Shown one piece after another: positions 17,098 to 24,887 of a stretch of DNA of 36,217 nt; within the stretch, counting starts at the first letter, position 1, and every line of letters begins with the position of its first letter. Source of the DNA: Fibrobacter sp. (GTDB lineage: Bacteria > Fibrobacterota > Fibrobacteria > Fibrobacterales > Fibrobacteraceae); NCBI GenBank assembly GCA_017520105.1, contig JAFWRL010000152.1, forward strand, positions 1-36,217. Reading direction: 5' to 3'. The notes beneath the pieces were generated by a model that was not told the DNA's origin, made no database searches, and was given only the letters and a program-made list of their open reading frames with translations. Made by a program: the position numbers and the translations under genes.

Positions 17098-17985
17098 TTA
17101 TTTCACTCGGGTAATGATGTATGCCGCTATAGAACGGAGGATGGAGGTATCGCACTTGAGACCGTCCAGAACCTTGATAGATTCTTCGTAAAGTTCCCTA
17201 GCGCGTTCCCTAGACTTTTCCAAGCCCACAATGGACGGGTAAGTCGCCTTGCCGTTCTCGACGTCAGACCCGGCATCCTTGCCAAGTTCTTCAGTCGTGG
17301 AGACGATGTCCAGAATATCATCCACAATCTGGAAAGCAAGCCCGATGGAGCGGCCGTAGTTGCGGATGATTTCCATATCCTTTTCGCTTGCGTCCGCAAG
17401 CATCGCACCCACGAGGAGCGAAGCTTCGATAAGAGCCGCCGTCTTGTGGTAGTGAATGTAATCGACAATTTCGAGATTGACGGCCTTGCCTTCGCATTCG
17501 ATATCGGTCATTTCGCCGCCAATCATGCCGTAAGTGCCAAGCAAGTGCGCGAGGAGTTCGATTGCCTTCGCGTTGCCGGTCTTGCCCATCAGCTCGAATG
17601 CATGCACACAGAGGGCATCGCCCGCCATCACGGCCGTAGCTTCGCCAAACTTCTTGTGGCTTGTGAGCTTGCCACGGCGGTAGTCGTCGTTATCGACGCA
17701 CGGGAGGTCGTCGTGAATAAGGCTGAACGTGTGGAGCATTTCGAGAGCGCTCGTCGCAAGCCAAATTTTATCACCTTTGCCGCCGAACATGTCAAACGCG
17801 GCTTTAGCGAGTCCCGGACGCAAACGCTTGCCGCCTGCAAACATGGAATAACGCATAGCCTCGTGCAAACGGCACGGACGGTCCTTTACCGGGGGGAGAT
17901 GTTCATCAAACTTCGCCTCGGCATCACGAGCGATGCGGGCGAGATAATCCTGAGCAATTTTTGCTTCTGATTCAATAGACTGCAT
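17098..17985 (-). CDS. ispA: Polyprenyl (farnesyl/geranyl) diphosphate synthase
   Basis: The 295-residue trans-isoprenyl diphosphate synthase joins isopentenyl and allylic diphosphates. GGKRLRPGL (51-59) binds diphosphate; the first Asp-rich motif is in HDDLPCVDNDDYRRG (D92, D93, D98), and the second is FQIVDDILD. Two residues between the aspartates and the bulky residues just before them fit short-chain products (C15 or so). The start at MQSIESE is chosen because the upstream open frame (to 18084) runs through promoter and terminator sequence. A TATCTTTG box ends only 5 nt upstream of the ATG, so the transcript may be leaderless or start at GTG 17991. First gene of the ispA-dxs operon. Confidence 0.93.
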   Translation of the reverse strand: MQSIESEAKIAQDYLARIARDAEAKFDEHLPPVKDRPCRLHEAMRYSMFAGGKRLRPGLAKAAFDMFGGKGDKIWLATSALEMLHTFSLIHDDLPCVDNDDYRRGKLTSHKKFGEATAVMAGDALCVHAFELMGKTGNAKAIELLAHLLGTYGMIGGEMTDIECEGKAVNLEIVDYIHYHKTAALIEASLLVGAMLADASEKDMEIIRNYGRSIGLAFQIVDDILDIVSTTEELGKDAGSDVENGKATYPSIVGLEKSRERARELYEESIKVLDGLKCDTSILRSIAAYIITRVK

Positions 17986-17990
17986 GTGCA

Positions 17991-18022
17991 CAAAGATACT
18001 TAATTTCGCGATTGCATACAAG
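17991..18022 (-). promoter_or_regulatory. Bacteroidetes-like promoter of the ispA-dxs operon
   Basis: On the minus strand CTTG (18022-18019) is followed after 20 nt by TATCTTTG (17998-17991), matching the TTTG / TAnnTTTG promoter of Bacteroidetes primary sigma factor. It lies just after the terminator of the preceding gene, where a promoter is needed. The predicted transcription start would fall at or beside the ATG. Confidence 0.5.
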
Positions 18023-18062
18023 TCTAAACAGACCGAAACAAGGTAGCAACATGTGAAAAAAC

Positions 18063-18090
18063 ACAAAAAAAACCGCCCGTGCAAGGCGGC
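18063..18090 (-). terminator. Rho-independent terminator after the lipoprotein gene
   Basis: Read on the minus strand, CCGCC (18089-18085) pairs with GGCGG (18077-18073) around a 7-nt loop and is followed by eight T. It lies 30 bp past the stop of the lipoprotein at 18121-19746 and separates that operon from ispA. Confidence 0.85.
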
Positions 18091-18120
18091 TTATGCTTGT
18101 AAGAAAATTGTATTTGTTCC

Positions 18121-19746
18121 CTAGAACAACGCGCCGTAAAGCGTTACGTCATCGATGTAGAATTCGGTGCCGTCTTGCGGGAAAATATGGAGCTGTTTGA
18201 CCAAGTATTTCACGCCGCTCCAAGAGGTAAAGCAGGTTTCCGTCTTCGCGTTTCCGACACAGAGTTCGGCTGGGTTCACGCTAATGCGCTGCCAAGTCTT
18301 AGAGAGCGGCATCCAGTCGGTAGCAGCCTTTAAACTCTTGGTGTCATCGATGTAGTTTTCAAGCGAAAGGCGAATGTTTCCGTCGCCCTTGGCGTAGAAC
18401 ACCACGGAATCGATTGCAGAGAAATTCATCTCGTGCTCAAACGTCGTTCCGACAAGTACCCAGGCATAATCGTCATCGGCAAGCTTGTATTGTCCATGGA
18501 ACACTTTGGACTTGCGAGTCGAATCATACACTATGCCGTCCGCCACGTTCTTTGCCGTAGGAGTGAGCGTCGTTCCCTTGAAAAGCGGATCTGTATTCAC
18601 GTACCAATTCTTGATACCGTCTTCAAAGTTCTGCAACACCATGACAGGATTCGAGAACTTGGTGCTGTACGGTTCGGCAATTGCCTTCCATTCTGCATAC
18701 AAGCTCTTTGCGCTGTCCGGCATCACAAAGTAGATGTCGAGCGAGTCCTTCGCTGGTACGCTGGGCAATACGTAAGAGCCTGCGTTATTTGTCTTGACCA
18801 ACAGATCGAGGCCGTAAACGCCGACCCACAGGAATTCCTGACCTGTACGGAGCGTTACTTTACTCGAAATAGAGGCAGTAGCATCCAAGCGAAGAGTATC
18901 GAGCTTGGCAATCTGCTTTGCAGAAAGCACCTTGGAATAAGCGAGCCCGGACTGCGTGACCGTCACGCGGTAATTGCCAGACTTGAGGGAATCGATTGCA
19001 AACATGCCGTTCTTGTCGGCAAAGGTTTCCGCTTCGACAACAGTGTTGTTCACACGGAGAGAATCGGGACGCCAGTCCGCCTTACGGATAGCAAGGGATG
19101 CAAACGGAACCACCTTGCCATCGGCAACGGCCACGAACTTGATCTTGTTCTTGAGCGTATCCGGCTGCAAGTCGATTACTTCCGCTTCGTTCGGTTCGAG
19201 CTTCACGGACAGATCGTCATAAACCTTGTTGTTGTCGCCGCGCAAGAAATAGACCTGCAGCGAATCGTTGGACGGCAACTGCGAAAGCTGGAAACGCCCA
19301 ACAGAATCGGAACGCACAAGCACATCCATGCCGCGCACACCAACCCAGACAAATTCACACTTCTCAGGCACATCGGCAAAACCGCCGAGAGAGGCCGTCG
19401 GTTCAAGATTGATAGAGCCAATACTCGTATCGCCCTTGGTCTTATAAAGTCCAGTATAAGCAGAGCCACCGTGCACAATCGTCAAGCGGTATTTGCCTTC
19501 CGGCGCCTCGAACGAGAAGCGGCCGTCCGCATCGGCGTAGAAGTCCGCATTCACGAGCGCGCTCGTCGCACTATCGACAGACGACGTATAATCGACGCTT
19601 CTGATGGCTACACTGGCATACGACGCCACGGCGCCATCGCCCACGTAGGCAATGCCGTTCGTCGTTTCACTGCCGGGACCACCGGCAACATGCTCTGAAC
19701 AGTTCCAGAGCAAAAAAGCAGAGAATATGCAGGCTAGCCGTTTCAT
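18121..19746 (-). CDS. Surface lipoprotein with two carboxypeptidase-regulatory-like repeats and a C-terminal CBM-like domain
   Basis: The 541-residue protein has a lipoprotein signal (LLWNC, Cys at about 16). Two long repeats follow, about 27-185 and 195-360. Each has a beta-sandwich with 'DADGRFSFEAPEGKYRLTI' or 'DKNGMFAIDSLKSGNYRVTV' and then a second unit with EFVWVGVRGMDVLV or EFLWVGVYGLDLLV. The last ~170 residues (from FEDGIKNWY to FYIDDVTLYGALF) have the pattern of galactose-binding-like modules such as CBM11/CIA30. It probably sits on the outer membrane and binds carbohydrate. An excellent ribosome site (AGGAGAAG) precedes the ATG, and its start overlaps the TIGR02147 gene by 4 nt, a pairing that suggests joint function. 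Confidence 0.75.
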   Translation of the reverse strand: MKRLACIFSAFLLWNCSEHVAGGPGSETTNGIAYVGDGAVASYASVAIRSVDYTSSVDSATSALVNADFYADADGRFSFEAPEGKYRLTIVHGGSAYTGLYKTKGDTSIGSINLEPTASLGGFADVPEKCEFVWVGVRGMDVLVRSDSVGRFQLSQLPSNDSLQVYFLRGDNNKVYDDLSVKLEPNEAEVIDLQPDTLKNKIKFVAVADGKVVPFASLAIRKADWRPDSLRVNNTVVEAETFADKNGMFAIDSLKSGNYRVTVTQSGLAYSKVLSAKQIAKLDTLRLDATASISSKVTLRTGQEFLWVGVYGLDLLVKTNNAGSYVLPSVPAKDSLDIYFVMPDSAKSLYAEWKAIAEPYSTKFSNPVMVLQNFEDGIKNWYVNTDPLFKGTTLTPTAKNVADGIVYDSTRKSKVFHGQYKLADDDYAWVLVGTTFEHEMNFSAIDSVVFYAKGDGNIRLSLENYIDDTKSLKAATDWMPLSKTWQRISVNPAELCVGNAKTETCFTSWSGVKYLVKQLHIFPQDGTEFYIDDVTLYGALF

Positions 19747-20579
19747 TTTGACTTCTCCTGCAACTTTTTGGTAAACGCAAGCGGGAAGAGCTGCACATTC
19801 AACTGGAACACCGTGTCGTCACCGGTGCCGTCTTGCGAGAGGCGAAGCAAGTCCGCACGGAACTCCTTGACCTTTTCGCGGAGTAACTGAATATCGTTCA
19901 TGTTGAACGTCATCGTCACAGTGCTAATATCGCGGAGTGGCGGAATATGGCGTTCAAGCGATTCGCCCGCAAGGCGAATCGTCTCTTTCTGGAACGTCCG
20001 AACAGCTTCGGACCTCCAGTTACCACCAGTACTCACAAACGTGTCGTTCACTTTCCAGAATCCGTCCTTCCCCTCGGAAATCATATTCAGGTCATGCAGG
20101 AGCTTGATTGCATCCCTGGCCTGCTCCACCGTAATTGCCGGTGTACAGCATTCCGCAAGACCTTCATAATCATCTTTAAAATTACAAATACCGATTACGG
20201 AACGGATAGCGTTATAGTACCAATGACGATAAAATTCGAGCTCTTTTTTGGCAAGACGCTTCAATGGGATACCCTTTAGCGCCTGCATCTTTTCATAATG
20301 GTTCAGAGCTTCCTGGTCGCTCTTGGCTCGTCCGAAATACACTAGTTCCGTCCAGTAGGCAGATTCTTTCTCGTCCAGTTCAAAGAATTCCGCCATGGGC
20401 TTAATAAAATTCACGGCAAGGTGAATCTTTCCCTGAGAAATGCGCAGGAGATTTCCGGGATCCGCACCGAGCTTCATTGCCATGTATCGCCAGGATATAA
20501 CAGTCTTACGCTTCTTGAAATCTTCAAAAGCGTCCCTAATCCATTCACGATAGTCGGTATATTCAAAAATCGGTTTCAC
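19743..20579 (-). CDS. TIGR02147/DUF4423 family protein
   Basis: The 278-residue cytosolic protein matches the TIGR02147 family, known as a large paralogous set in Fibrobacter. FEYTDYREWIRDAFEDFKKRK at the start, WRYMAMKLGADPGNLLRISQGK (a helix-turn-helix-like segment, residues 30-51), KELEFYRHWYYNAIR and a C-terminal MTFNMNDIQLLREKVKEFRADL are typical. The helix-turn-helix-like part suggests a regulator or adaptor, but the family function is not established. It starts with GTG, with AAAAGGA upstream. It overlaps the lipoprotein gene by 4 nt (ATGA), so the pair is cotranslated. A TATCTTTG promoter candidate is about 98 nt upstream. Confidence 0.85.
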   Translation of the reverse strand: MKPIFEYTDYREWIRDAFEDFKKRKTVISWRYMAMKLGADPGNLLRISQGKIHLAVNFIKPMAEFFELDEKESAYWTELVYFGRAKSDQEALNHYEKMQALKGIPLKRLAKKELEFYRHWYYNAIRSVIGICNFKDDYEGLAECCTPAITVEQARDAIKLLHDLNMISEGKDGFWKVNDTFVSTGGNWRSEAVRTFQKETIRLAGESLERHIPPLRDISTVTMTFNMNDIQLLREKVKEFRADLLRLSQDGTGDDTVFQLNVQLFPLAFTKKLQEKSK

Positions 20580-20676
20580 AGAAAATTCCTTTTATCAGAC
20601 GAACCCTCGCACTATCCAATTTAACTTACCCATCTCCCATTCAGCATGAGACAGTGCGGGCGGTCTGAACCATATA

Positions 20677-20689
20677 CAAAGATATCTTT
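20677..20689 (-). promoter_or_regulatory. Promoter candidate for the TIGR02147-lipoprotein operon, with a 12-bp palindrome
   Basis: Minus-strand TATCTTTG (20684-20677) matches TAnnTTTG and leaves a leader of about 90 nt. The same bases lie in the perfect 12-bp palindrome AAAGATATCTTT (20678-20689), which could be a regulator site. No TTTG element is at the expected upstream spacing. Confidence 0.35.
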
Positions 20690-20717
20690 ATACAACTCAA
20701 TAAGATAGGGTCCGCCA

Positions 20718-21119
20718 TTATCGTTCGTTGTGGAATTTTACAACAGAGGCCGAACCACCACCACAGGTCGCCCGCCACGAACACTCGTCCAAATCAGCAA
20801 AACGGTCATCGCTACAGCGCGCATCAAAGGCCAATAGGCCCTTTTCGTCAAGGCGGTAGGCGACTTCGTAGGCAATTTCGACAAGCTTCGACTTGAGCAC
20901 CACCGGATGATGCATGACCTTCGATGTGATATCAATCACGCAGTTATCCCTCGCTTCGGACTGTTCGGCAGCATCGTCAGCCGCATTCCACTGCAACTGA
21001 ATTTGCTTGAAATCCTCCATCTCGGGATGTTTTGTGCACGACGAAAGAAGCACCGGCGAAAATGCCATAACAACCGGAGCACAAACTGTCAATGCAAAAA
21101 ATTTCGAAGAGCGTTTCAT
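20718..21119 (-). CDS. Small lipoprotein of unknown function
   Basis: The 133-residue protein has a lipoprotein signal peptide ending LLSSC (Cys at about 28) and then a soluble domain with a pair of conserved-looking Cys-containing segments (ARDNCVIDITSK, FDARCSDDRF, DECSWRATCGGG). The start at MKRSSKF (21119) is chosen over a 35-codon extension because it gives the signal peptide and has GAAGGG upstream. It lies 19 nt after the GGDEF gene and is probably cotranscribed with it, so a link to that sensor is possible. No family recognised. Confidence 0.6.
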   Translation of the reverse strand: MKRSSKFFALTVCAPVVMAFSPVLLSSCTKHPEMEDFKQIQLQWNAADDAAEQSEARDNCVIDITSKVMHHPVVLKSKLVEIAYEVAYRLDEKGLLAFDARCSDDRFADLDECSWRATCGGGSASVVKFHNER

Positions 21120-21138
21120 TAAGCGACCCTTCGTCGTC

Positions 21139-22470
21139 TTAATGGCCACGCCTGAACGTTGCCACGGTAACGCGATTGCGTCCGCTTTCCTTAGATGAAT
21201 ACAGCGCCTTGTCAGCACGTGCAATGAGGGACTTCGGATCTTCGCCAGGCACCATCTCGGTCACGCCGAAGGAGCATGTCACCTGCTGTTGCTTAATGAG
21301 CGTCGATGCTTCAATCGCCTTGCGGAGCTTCTCGGCCAGGAACGCGGCATTCTGGATGCTGGTGTCGTCGCTCAAGATGACAAATTCCTCACCGCCCCAA
21401 CGCACCAGGGAATCGGTATTGCGGATCATGCTCTGCACGAGCTTTGCGAGATTCACGAGAACTTCGTCACCGACAAGATGTCCGTAAGTATCGTTGATAT
21501 TCTTGAAATGGTCGATATCAAAAATCATGAACGAGACAGGACGGCCGCCCCTGTTCAGCTCTTCCTGTTCGCGGAGGAGCACGCCGCTGAAACCGGCACG
21601 GTTGAGGCACCCAGTAAGCGGGTCCTCCTTGCTGGACTTCTCGTATTCGCTCTTCTCGATTTCGAGAGCGCGCAAGTTCTTCTTGAGTTCTTCTTGCTTT
21701 TTCTTGTTGACCGCGCGTTCCCGACTATAGTCGAAGAACCTGATAATCAAGATGATAAGGAAGGTGACAAACCAAAGGGCGACAAGCGTCGTCACGAGAT
21801 CGACCTTCGAAATTTTCTTACCCTTGAAACGCAACATCTTGATTTCCATTCCACCATAACCCAGCGGAGCGTTCGTGCCCGTCTGAATTTCGATAAGCGG
21901 AATATTGGAAAGATCGACACGTGCCTTGTGCACATTGATTTCGTTCTGGGATACCCACCAGCCTGCCACGCGGAATTCCTGCGGGACGAACACGGCCGGA
22001 TAAGGTTCCTTGGTCGGGGAAAACTCGATTTCGTTGAACTTGAGCGAAGTCTCGTCGTTCTTGCGGTAGATGGCGCTATCGTAACCGCGCATGTAAAGGC
22101 GCACGGAGCCCTCGTTACGGGGCTTGAGCCACACGAAAATGCTATCGAACTTGGAAAGATTGCGGCCCATCGTCTTTCCGTCGCCAAGATAAATCTTGAT
22201 ACCCACGTACGGATAGGCGTACCCCTCGCGAAGTTCATATTCAATGACTACGGAAGTGTCGGTACGCGTCATCGAGATAGCGGACGTACCCCCATCCACG
22301 GAATCGGCGCTAGCGACCACATAAGGGTAATCGGCGAGGTTGATGTCCAAAACGTCGTCCAGGAAATGCTTATACGCAAACATGGCCACGGCGGTAACCA
22401 CCAGAAGCACTACAATCAGGAAATTCATCCTGAAAAGGGCGTAAACTTTCCGCATAACCTTTGAAGACAT
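21139..22470 (-). CDS. Membrane diguanylate cyclase with putative periplasmic carbohydrate-binding sensor
   Basis: The 443-residue protein has a membrane helix (about 13-33), a periplasmic domain (35-225), a second membrane helix (about 229-250), a charged coiled coil (255-285) and a GGDEF domain. The active loop is GGEEF (359-363), and the inhibitory I-site RNTD lies exactly five residues before it (350-353), so the enzyme should make c-di-GMP and be product-inhibited. The periplasmic part (FDSIFVWLKPRNEGSVRLYMRGYD, FNEIEFSP, FRVAGWW, LIEIQTG) looks like a galactose-binding CBM11/CIA30 fold. I infer it senses sugar or polysaccharide. ATG at 22470 is preferred to GTG at 22476. Confidence 0.85.
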   Translation of the reverse strand: MSSKVMRKVYALFRMNFLIVVLLVVTAVAMFAYKHFLDDVLDINLADYPYVVASADSVDGGTSAISMTRTDTSVVIEYELREGYAYPYVGIKIYLGDGKTMGRNLSKFDSIFVWLKPRNEGSVRLYMRGYDSAIYRKNDETSLKFNEIEFSPTKEPYPAVFVPQEFRVAGWWVSQNEINVHKARVDLSNIPLIEIQTGTNAPLGYGGMEIKMLRFKGKKISKVDLVTTLVALWFVTFLIILIIRFFDYSRERAVNKKKQEELKKNLRALEIEKSEYEKSSKEDPLTGCLNRAGFSGVLLREQEELNRGGRPVSFMIFDIDHFKNINDTYGHLVGDEVLVNLAKLVQSMIRNTDSLVRWGGEEFVILSDDTSIQNAAFLAEKLRKAIEASTLIKQQQVTCSFGVTEMVPGEDPKSLIARADKALYSSKESGRNRVTVATFRRGH

Positions 22471-22536
22471 AATCACATATCCATTTTAGACACAAAGCCC
22501 TTCTAAATATATAAAAAAGTTCTTTAATGACTTAAA

Positions 22537-23589
22537 TTATCTTGAAAGCCATCGTCCAAGACGGGCTATTATGGGTCTCAAAGTGCTTGCAAGCTCTTCC
22601 TGGGAATGCGTATCGGGGTGTCCAAGCAGGGCGACATTCGACGTATAGACGTGTTTGTACTCCAAATCCTTATGCCCTGCGGCAATTTCGGCATCGTAAA
22701 TCGCCTTGACGGTCGGACCGAGGTCATCGTTGGGCCAGATTTTCGTAGAAACGAGCAGGAACTTTACACCCGGGTGCGCCTTGCGGAGCTTTGCAAGCAG
22801 GGCGGCATAAGCTTTCTTGAATTTACCCTTGTCCGCATAAGGCGGATTCCCCTGGAAATCGTTGATTCCGACAAAGACGACAATCACCTGCGGGTGGAAA
22901 TTTTCGAAGTTCCAGCGTTCCGGCTTCGGGTACTCCGTCACCGAGCCCATTACCGTATAGTCGTAAAGGCGTTCTAGTGTCCATTTGGGCACAATATTAT
23001 CGTAGTTGCGCACGAGACCGCGACCGCTGAACGCGTTCACCTGATAGTCGGCGCCAAAGCCGCTCGCCAGAAGGTAGGCGTAGCTCTTGGACGCGTTCGT
23101 CTTCTCGAACTCGAGGGAACCGTCATCCGCCGACGAACCTTCGCAGCCAAAGCCCACCGTAAAGGAATCGCCGATGAACTCGATGCGGCGTTGAGAAGGC
23201 TTGGGAGCATCGCCGAATTCGCCTTCGAGCTGCACTCCGTAGAACTGGACTTCGGGAGCGCCGCTTTCGCTAATCTTGATGAGGCGGTACTTGTGGAACG
23301 AGCCGTCGTCTTCGACCTTGGTCGTGTGTTCTTCCTTCGAGCCGATTTCGAACTGGTCAACCTGTTTGCCGTCGCGGTCGAGACGCCAGCGGGACTGGCC
23401 TTCGAGCGTGACCGTAATCGAGGAAGCCTTGGCGTTGAACGTAATGGACGAGGCAGGCGCACTCACGCGGCTAACGCCATCGGTATGGGACCAACGGCCA
23501 TTGAACAGAAAGTTTTCCATAGTCGAAGATGCTCCGAACGAGAACGCGGCAAGCGTCCCCAGCAAAAGAAATATGCGGACAAGATTCAT
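22537..23589 (-). CDS. Carbohydrate esterase family 2 (SGNH) acetyl esterase, secreted
   Basis: The 350-residue protein has a signal peptide (about 1-20) and the CE2 layout: an N-terminal jelly-roll domain (about 25-130) and a C-terminal SGNH hydrolase. The nucleophile is S142 in IEFIGDSFTVGFGCEG; FSGRGLVRN, GINDF and HPDTHSQEEL (about 324-333) supply the glycine, asparagine and histidine of the SGNH blocks. CE2 enzymes remove acetyl groups from xylan or other hemicelluloses, which suits a fibre degrader. Direction matches the GGDEF gene 67 nt downstream, but the gap is A+T-rich with no clear promoter, so co-transcription is uncertain. Confidence 0.85.
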   Translation of the reverse strand: MNLVRIFLLLGTLAAFSFGASSTMENFLFNGRWSHTDGVSRVSAPASSITFNAKASSITVTLEGQSRWRLDRDGKQVDQFEIGSKEEHTTKVEDDGSFHKYRLIKISESGAPEVQFYGVQLEGEFGDAPKPSQRRIEFIGDSFTVGFGCEGSSADDGSLEFEKTNASKSYAYLLASGFGADYQVNAFSGRGLVRNYDNIVPKWTLERLYDYTVMGSVTEYPKPERWNFENFHPQVIVVFVGINDFQGNPPYADKGKFKKAYAALLAKLRKAHPGVKFLLVSTKIWPNDDLGPTVKAIYDAEIAAGHKDLEYKHVYTSNVALLGHPDTHSQEELASTLRPIIARLGRWLSR

Positions 23590-23612
23590 TGAAGGAATGA
23601 TAGAATTTTTTG

Positions 23613-23640
23613 AGTTACTAGTTACTAGTCAATAGTTACT
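23613..23640 (+). repeat. Heptanucleotide tandem array, four units
   Basis: Units AGTTACT, AGTTACT, AGTCAAT, AGTTACT lie end to end. Four bases later the GTGTCAT element starts, as in the array-plus-palindrome layout at 8684-8767 and 30510-30551. Confidence 0.8.
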
Positions 23641-23644
23641 AACA

Positions 23645-23747
23645 GTGTCATTCTGAGCGCAACGAAGTGGAGTCGAAGAATCTAGTTAAGTTGGCCGACG
23701 CTTTTATATGCAACAAAAAGACCCCGCAACGGTGTGCGGGGTGACAC
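23645..23747. repeat. Composite REP-like element with GC-rich hairpin
   Basis: GTGTCA (23645-23650) and TGACAC (23742-23747) bound the element. The left part, TTCTGAGCG...GTCGAAGAATCTA, matches the REP family at 12937. The right part has ACCCCGC (23721-23727) pairing with GCGGGGT (23736-23742) followed by GACA, the layout of the hairpins at 15-40 and 34915-34940. It therefore looks like two repeat types joined. The gap 23590-23787 contains nothing else that I can identify. Confidence 0.7.
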
Positions 23748-23787
23748 AGGAAAAATCAGGAACACAGCACTGAAGCCAAAAATCGTC

Positions 23788-24285
23788 TTAATCCACCCTA
23801 CTGACAGACTGTAACCGAATAGAATTTAAATCAGGGCCATACGAGGGCGGATTAAAACTATAAATTACACTCACTTTAGCTCGATCACTTTTTGCAGAAA
23901 CAAGCTGCGACGCCATAACTGCCACACCAAACATATTTGCAGAACCACCCACCGGAGACAAAACTAAACGTAATTCATGATTTGGATGATTATAATCTAA
24001 ACCGCTAGGTTGATTCTGTATTGGATAATATGTGATCATTTTTGTTGTATGAAATCTACCGCAATTAGCAGAAGTACCTAACCAAAAAATAATAGTTCCA
24101 TCTGGCTGACTAGCTAATCTACACACATAGCCAGTTTGTTCACACATATCCGTCGGCACATAAATTCCTGATGCAAGCGTTGCACCTGAGGTATTGCAGC
24201 GATCATTATCATCGTACTTTGGTTCATCAGCTTGAGCAATTGTTAAACCAATAGCAATTGTTACTAGTAGTAGATTTTTTTTCAT
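23788..24285 (-). CDS. Small secreted protein of unknown function
   Basis: The 165-residue protein has a signal peptide (MKKNLLLVTIAIGLTIAQA) and a mature part with four cysteines (RCNTSG, MCEQTGYVCR, ANCGRF), suggesting two disulfides, and a beta-rich look. ATG at 24285 is chosen for the signal peptide and for AGAGG just upstream; the open frame to 24312 adds nine non-signal residues. It lies 14 nt after the lipoprotein gene in the subtilase operon. No family recognised; binding to or inhibition of the protease would be a guess. Confidence 0.6.
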   Translation of the reverse strand: MKKNLLLVTIAIGLTIAQADEPKYDDNDRCNTSGATLASGIYVPTDMCEQTGYVCRLASQPDGTIIFWLGTSANCGRFHTTKMITYYPIQNQPSGLDYNHPNHELRLVLSPVGGSANMFGVAVMASQLVSAKSDRAKVSVIYSFNPPSYGPDLNSIRLQSVSRVD

Positions 24286-24299
24286 TTTAACCTCTTTTC

Positions 24300-24887
24300 T
24301 TAAAAAGGGCACCCTGTCACAAATTTTAGATTTACTTCTTCCGCATTCGGAACTCTTGAAAAATTAAAGGTTCCGTCATATTGAACCATACACGAAAAAG
24401 TAACATTACAATTCATTGACTTGATATTACAGAACGCTTTATACGCCCCATACTTGCTATATATAAAATATTCACCATCTATATTTCTTTCAAAATCCAC
24501 TGGATTACCTATATATTTCCGACCAGCAATTTCATTATTTTTCAAACAAAAGGTACCAAGGAAATCTAAATTATCTAGTTTAAGATTTTCGCATACAGAA
24601 TATCTATCAGAATTCATTTCCAAAATCCATATAGAGTCTCTTACATTTTCAGTTGTACTATCAAAATAAAGAAATAAGTCATATGGTGAGGGATTGTTTT
24701 CATCCATAGGGGCAATGCTGAAATATATACTCCCGTTTTTTCCACAACGAACAGAATCCGAATCAAAAGACATTCCGTTGATTGAACAATCTCTATTCAC
24801 AACAATTTCGTGTTCATAGGGATTATACGAATCATTGCATGCACAAAAAACAAATGCGGCTAACATGATTACTATAAACTTTTTCAT
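24300..24887 (-). CDS. Lipoprotein of unknown function in the subtilase operon
   Basis: The 195-residue protein has a lipoprotein signal (AAFVFCACND, Cys at about 17). The mature part has several cysteines, SINGMSFDSDSVRCGK, an aromatic-rich middle and CNVTFSCMVQYDG. A strong ribosome site (AAGGAG) lies inside the last codons of the upstream protease ORF, and ATGA overlaps its stop, so translation is coupled. Its place directly after the protease suggests a partner, membrane receptor or inhibitor, but nothing in the sequence confirms this. Confidence 0.65.
   Translation of the reverse strand: MKKFIVIMLAAFVFCACNDSYNPYEHEIVVNRDCSINGMSFDSDSVRCGKNGSIYFSIAPMDENNPSPYDLFLYFDSTTENVRDSIWILEMNSDRYSVCENLKLDNLDFLGTFCLKNNEIAGRKYIGNPVDFERNIDGEYFIYSKYGAYKAFCNIKSMNCNVTFSCMVQYDGTFNFSRVPNAEEVNLKFVTGCPF

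Noticed and set aside
17986..18084. N-terminal extension of IspA
   Set aside because: It runs through the promoter box and T-run; the family starts at the chosen ATG.
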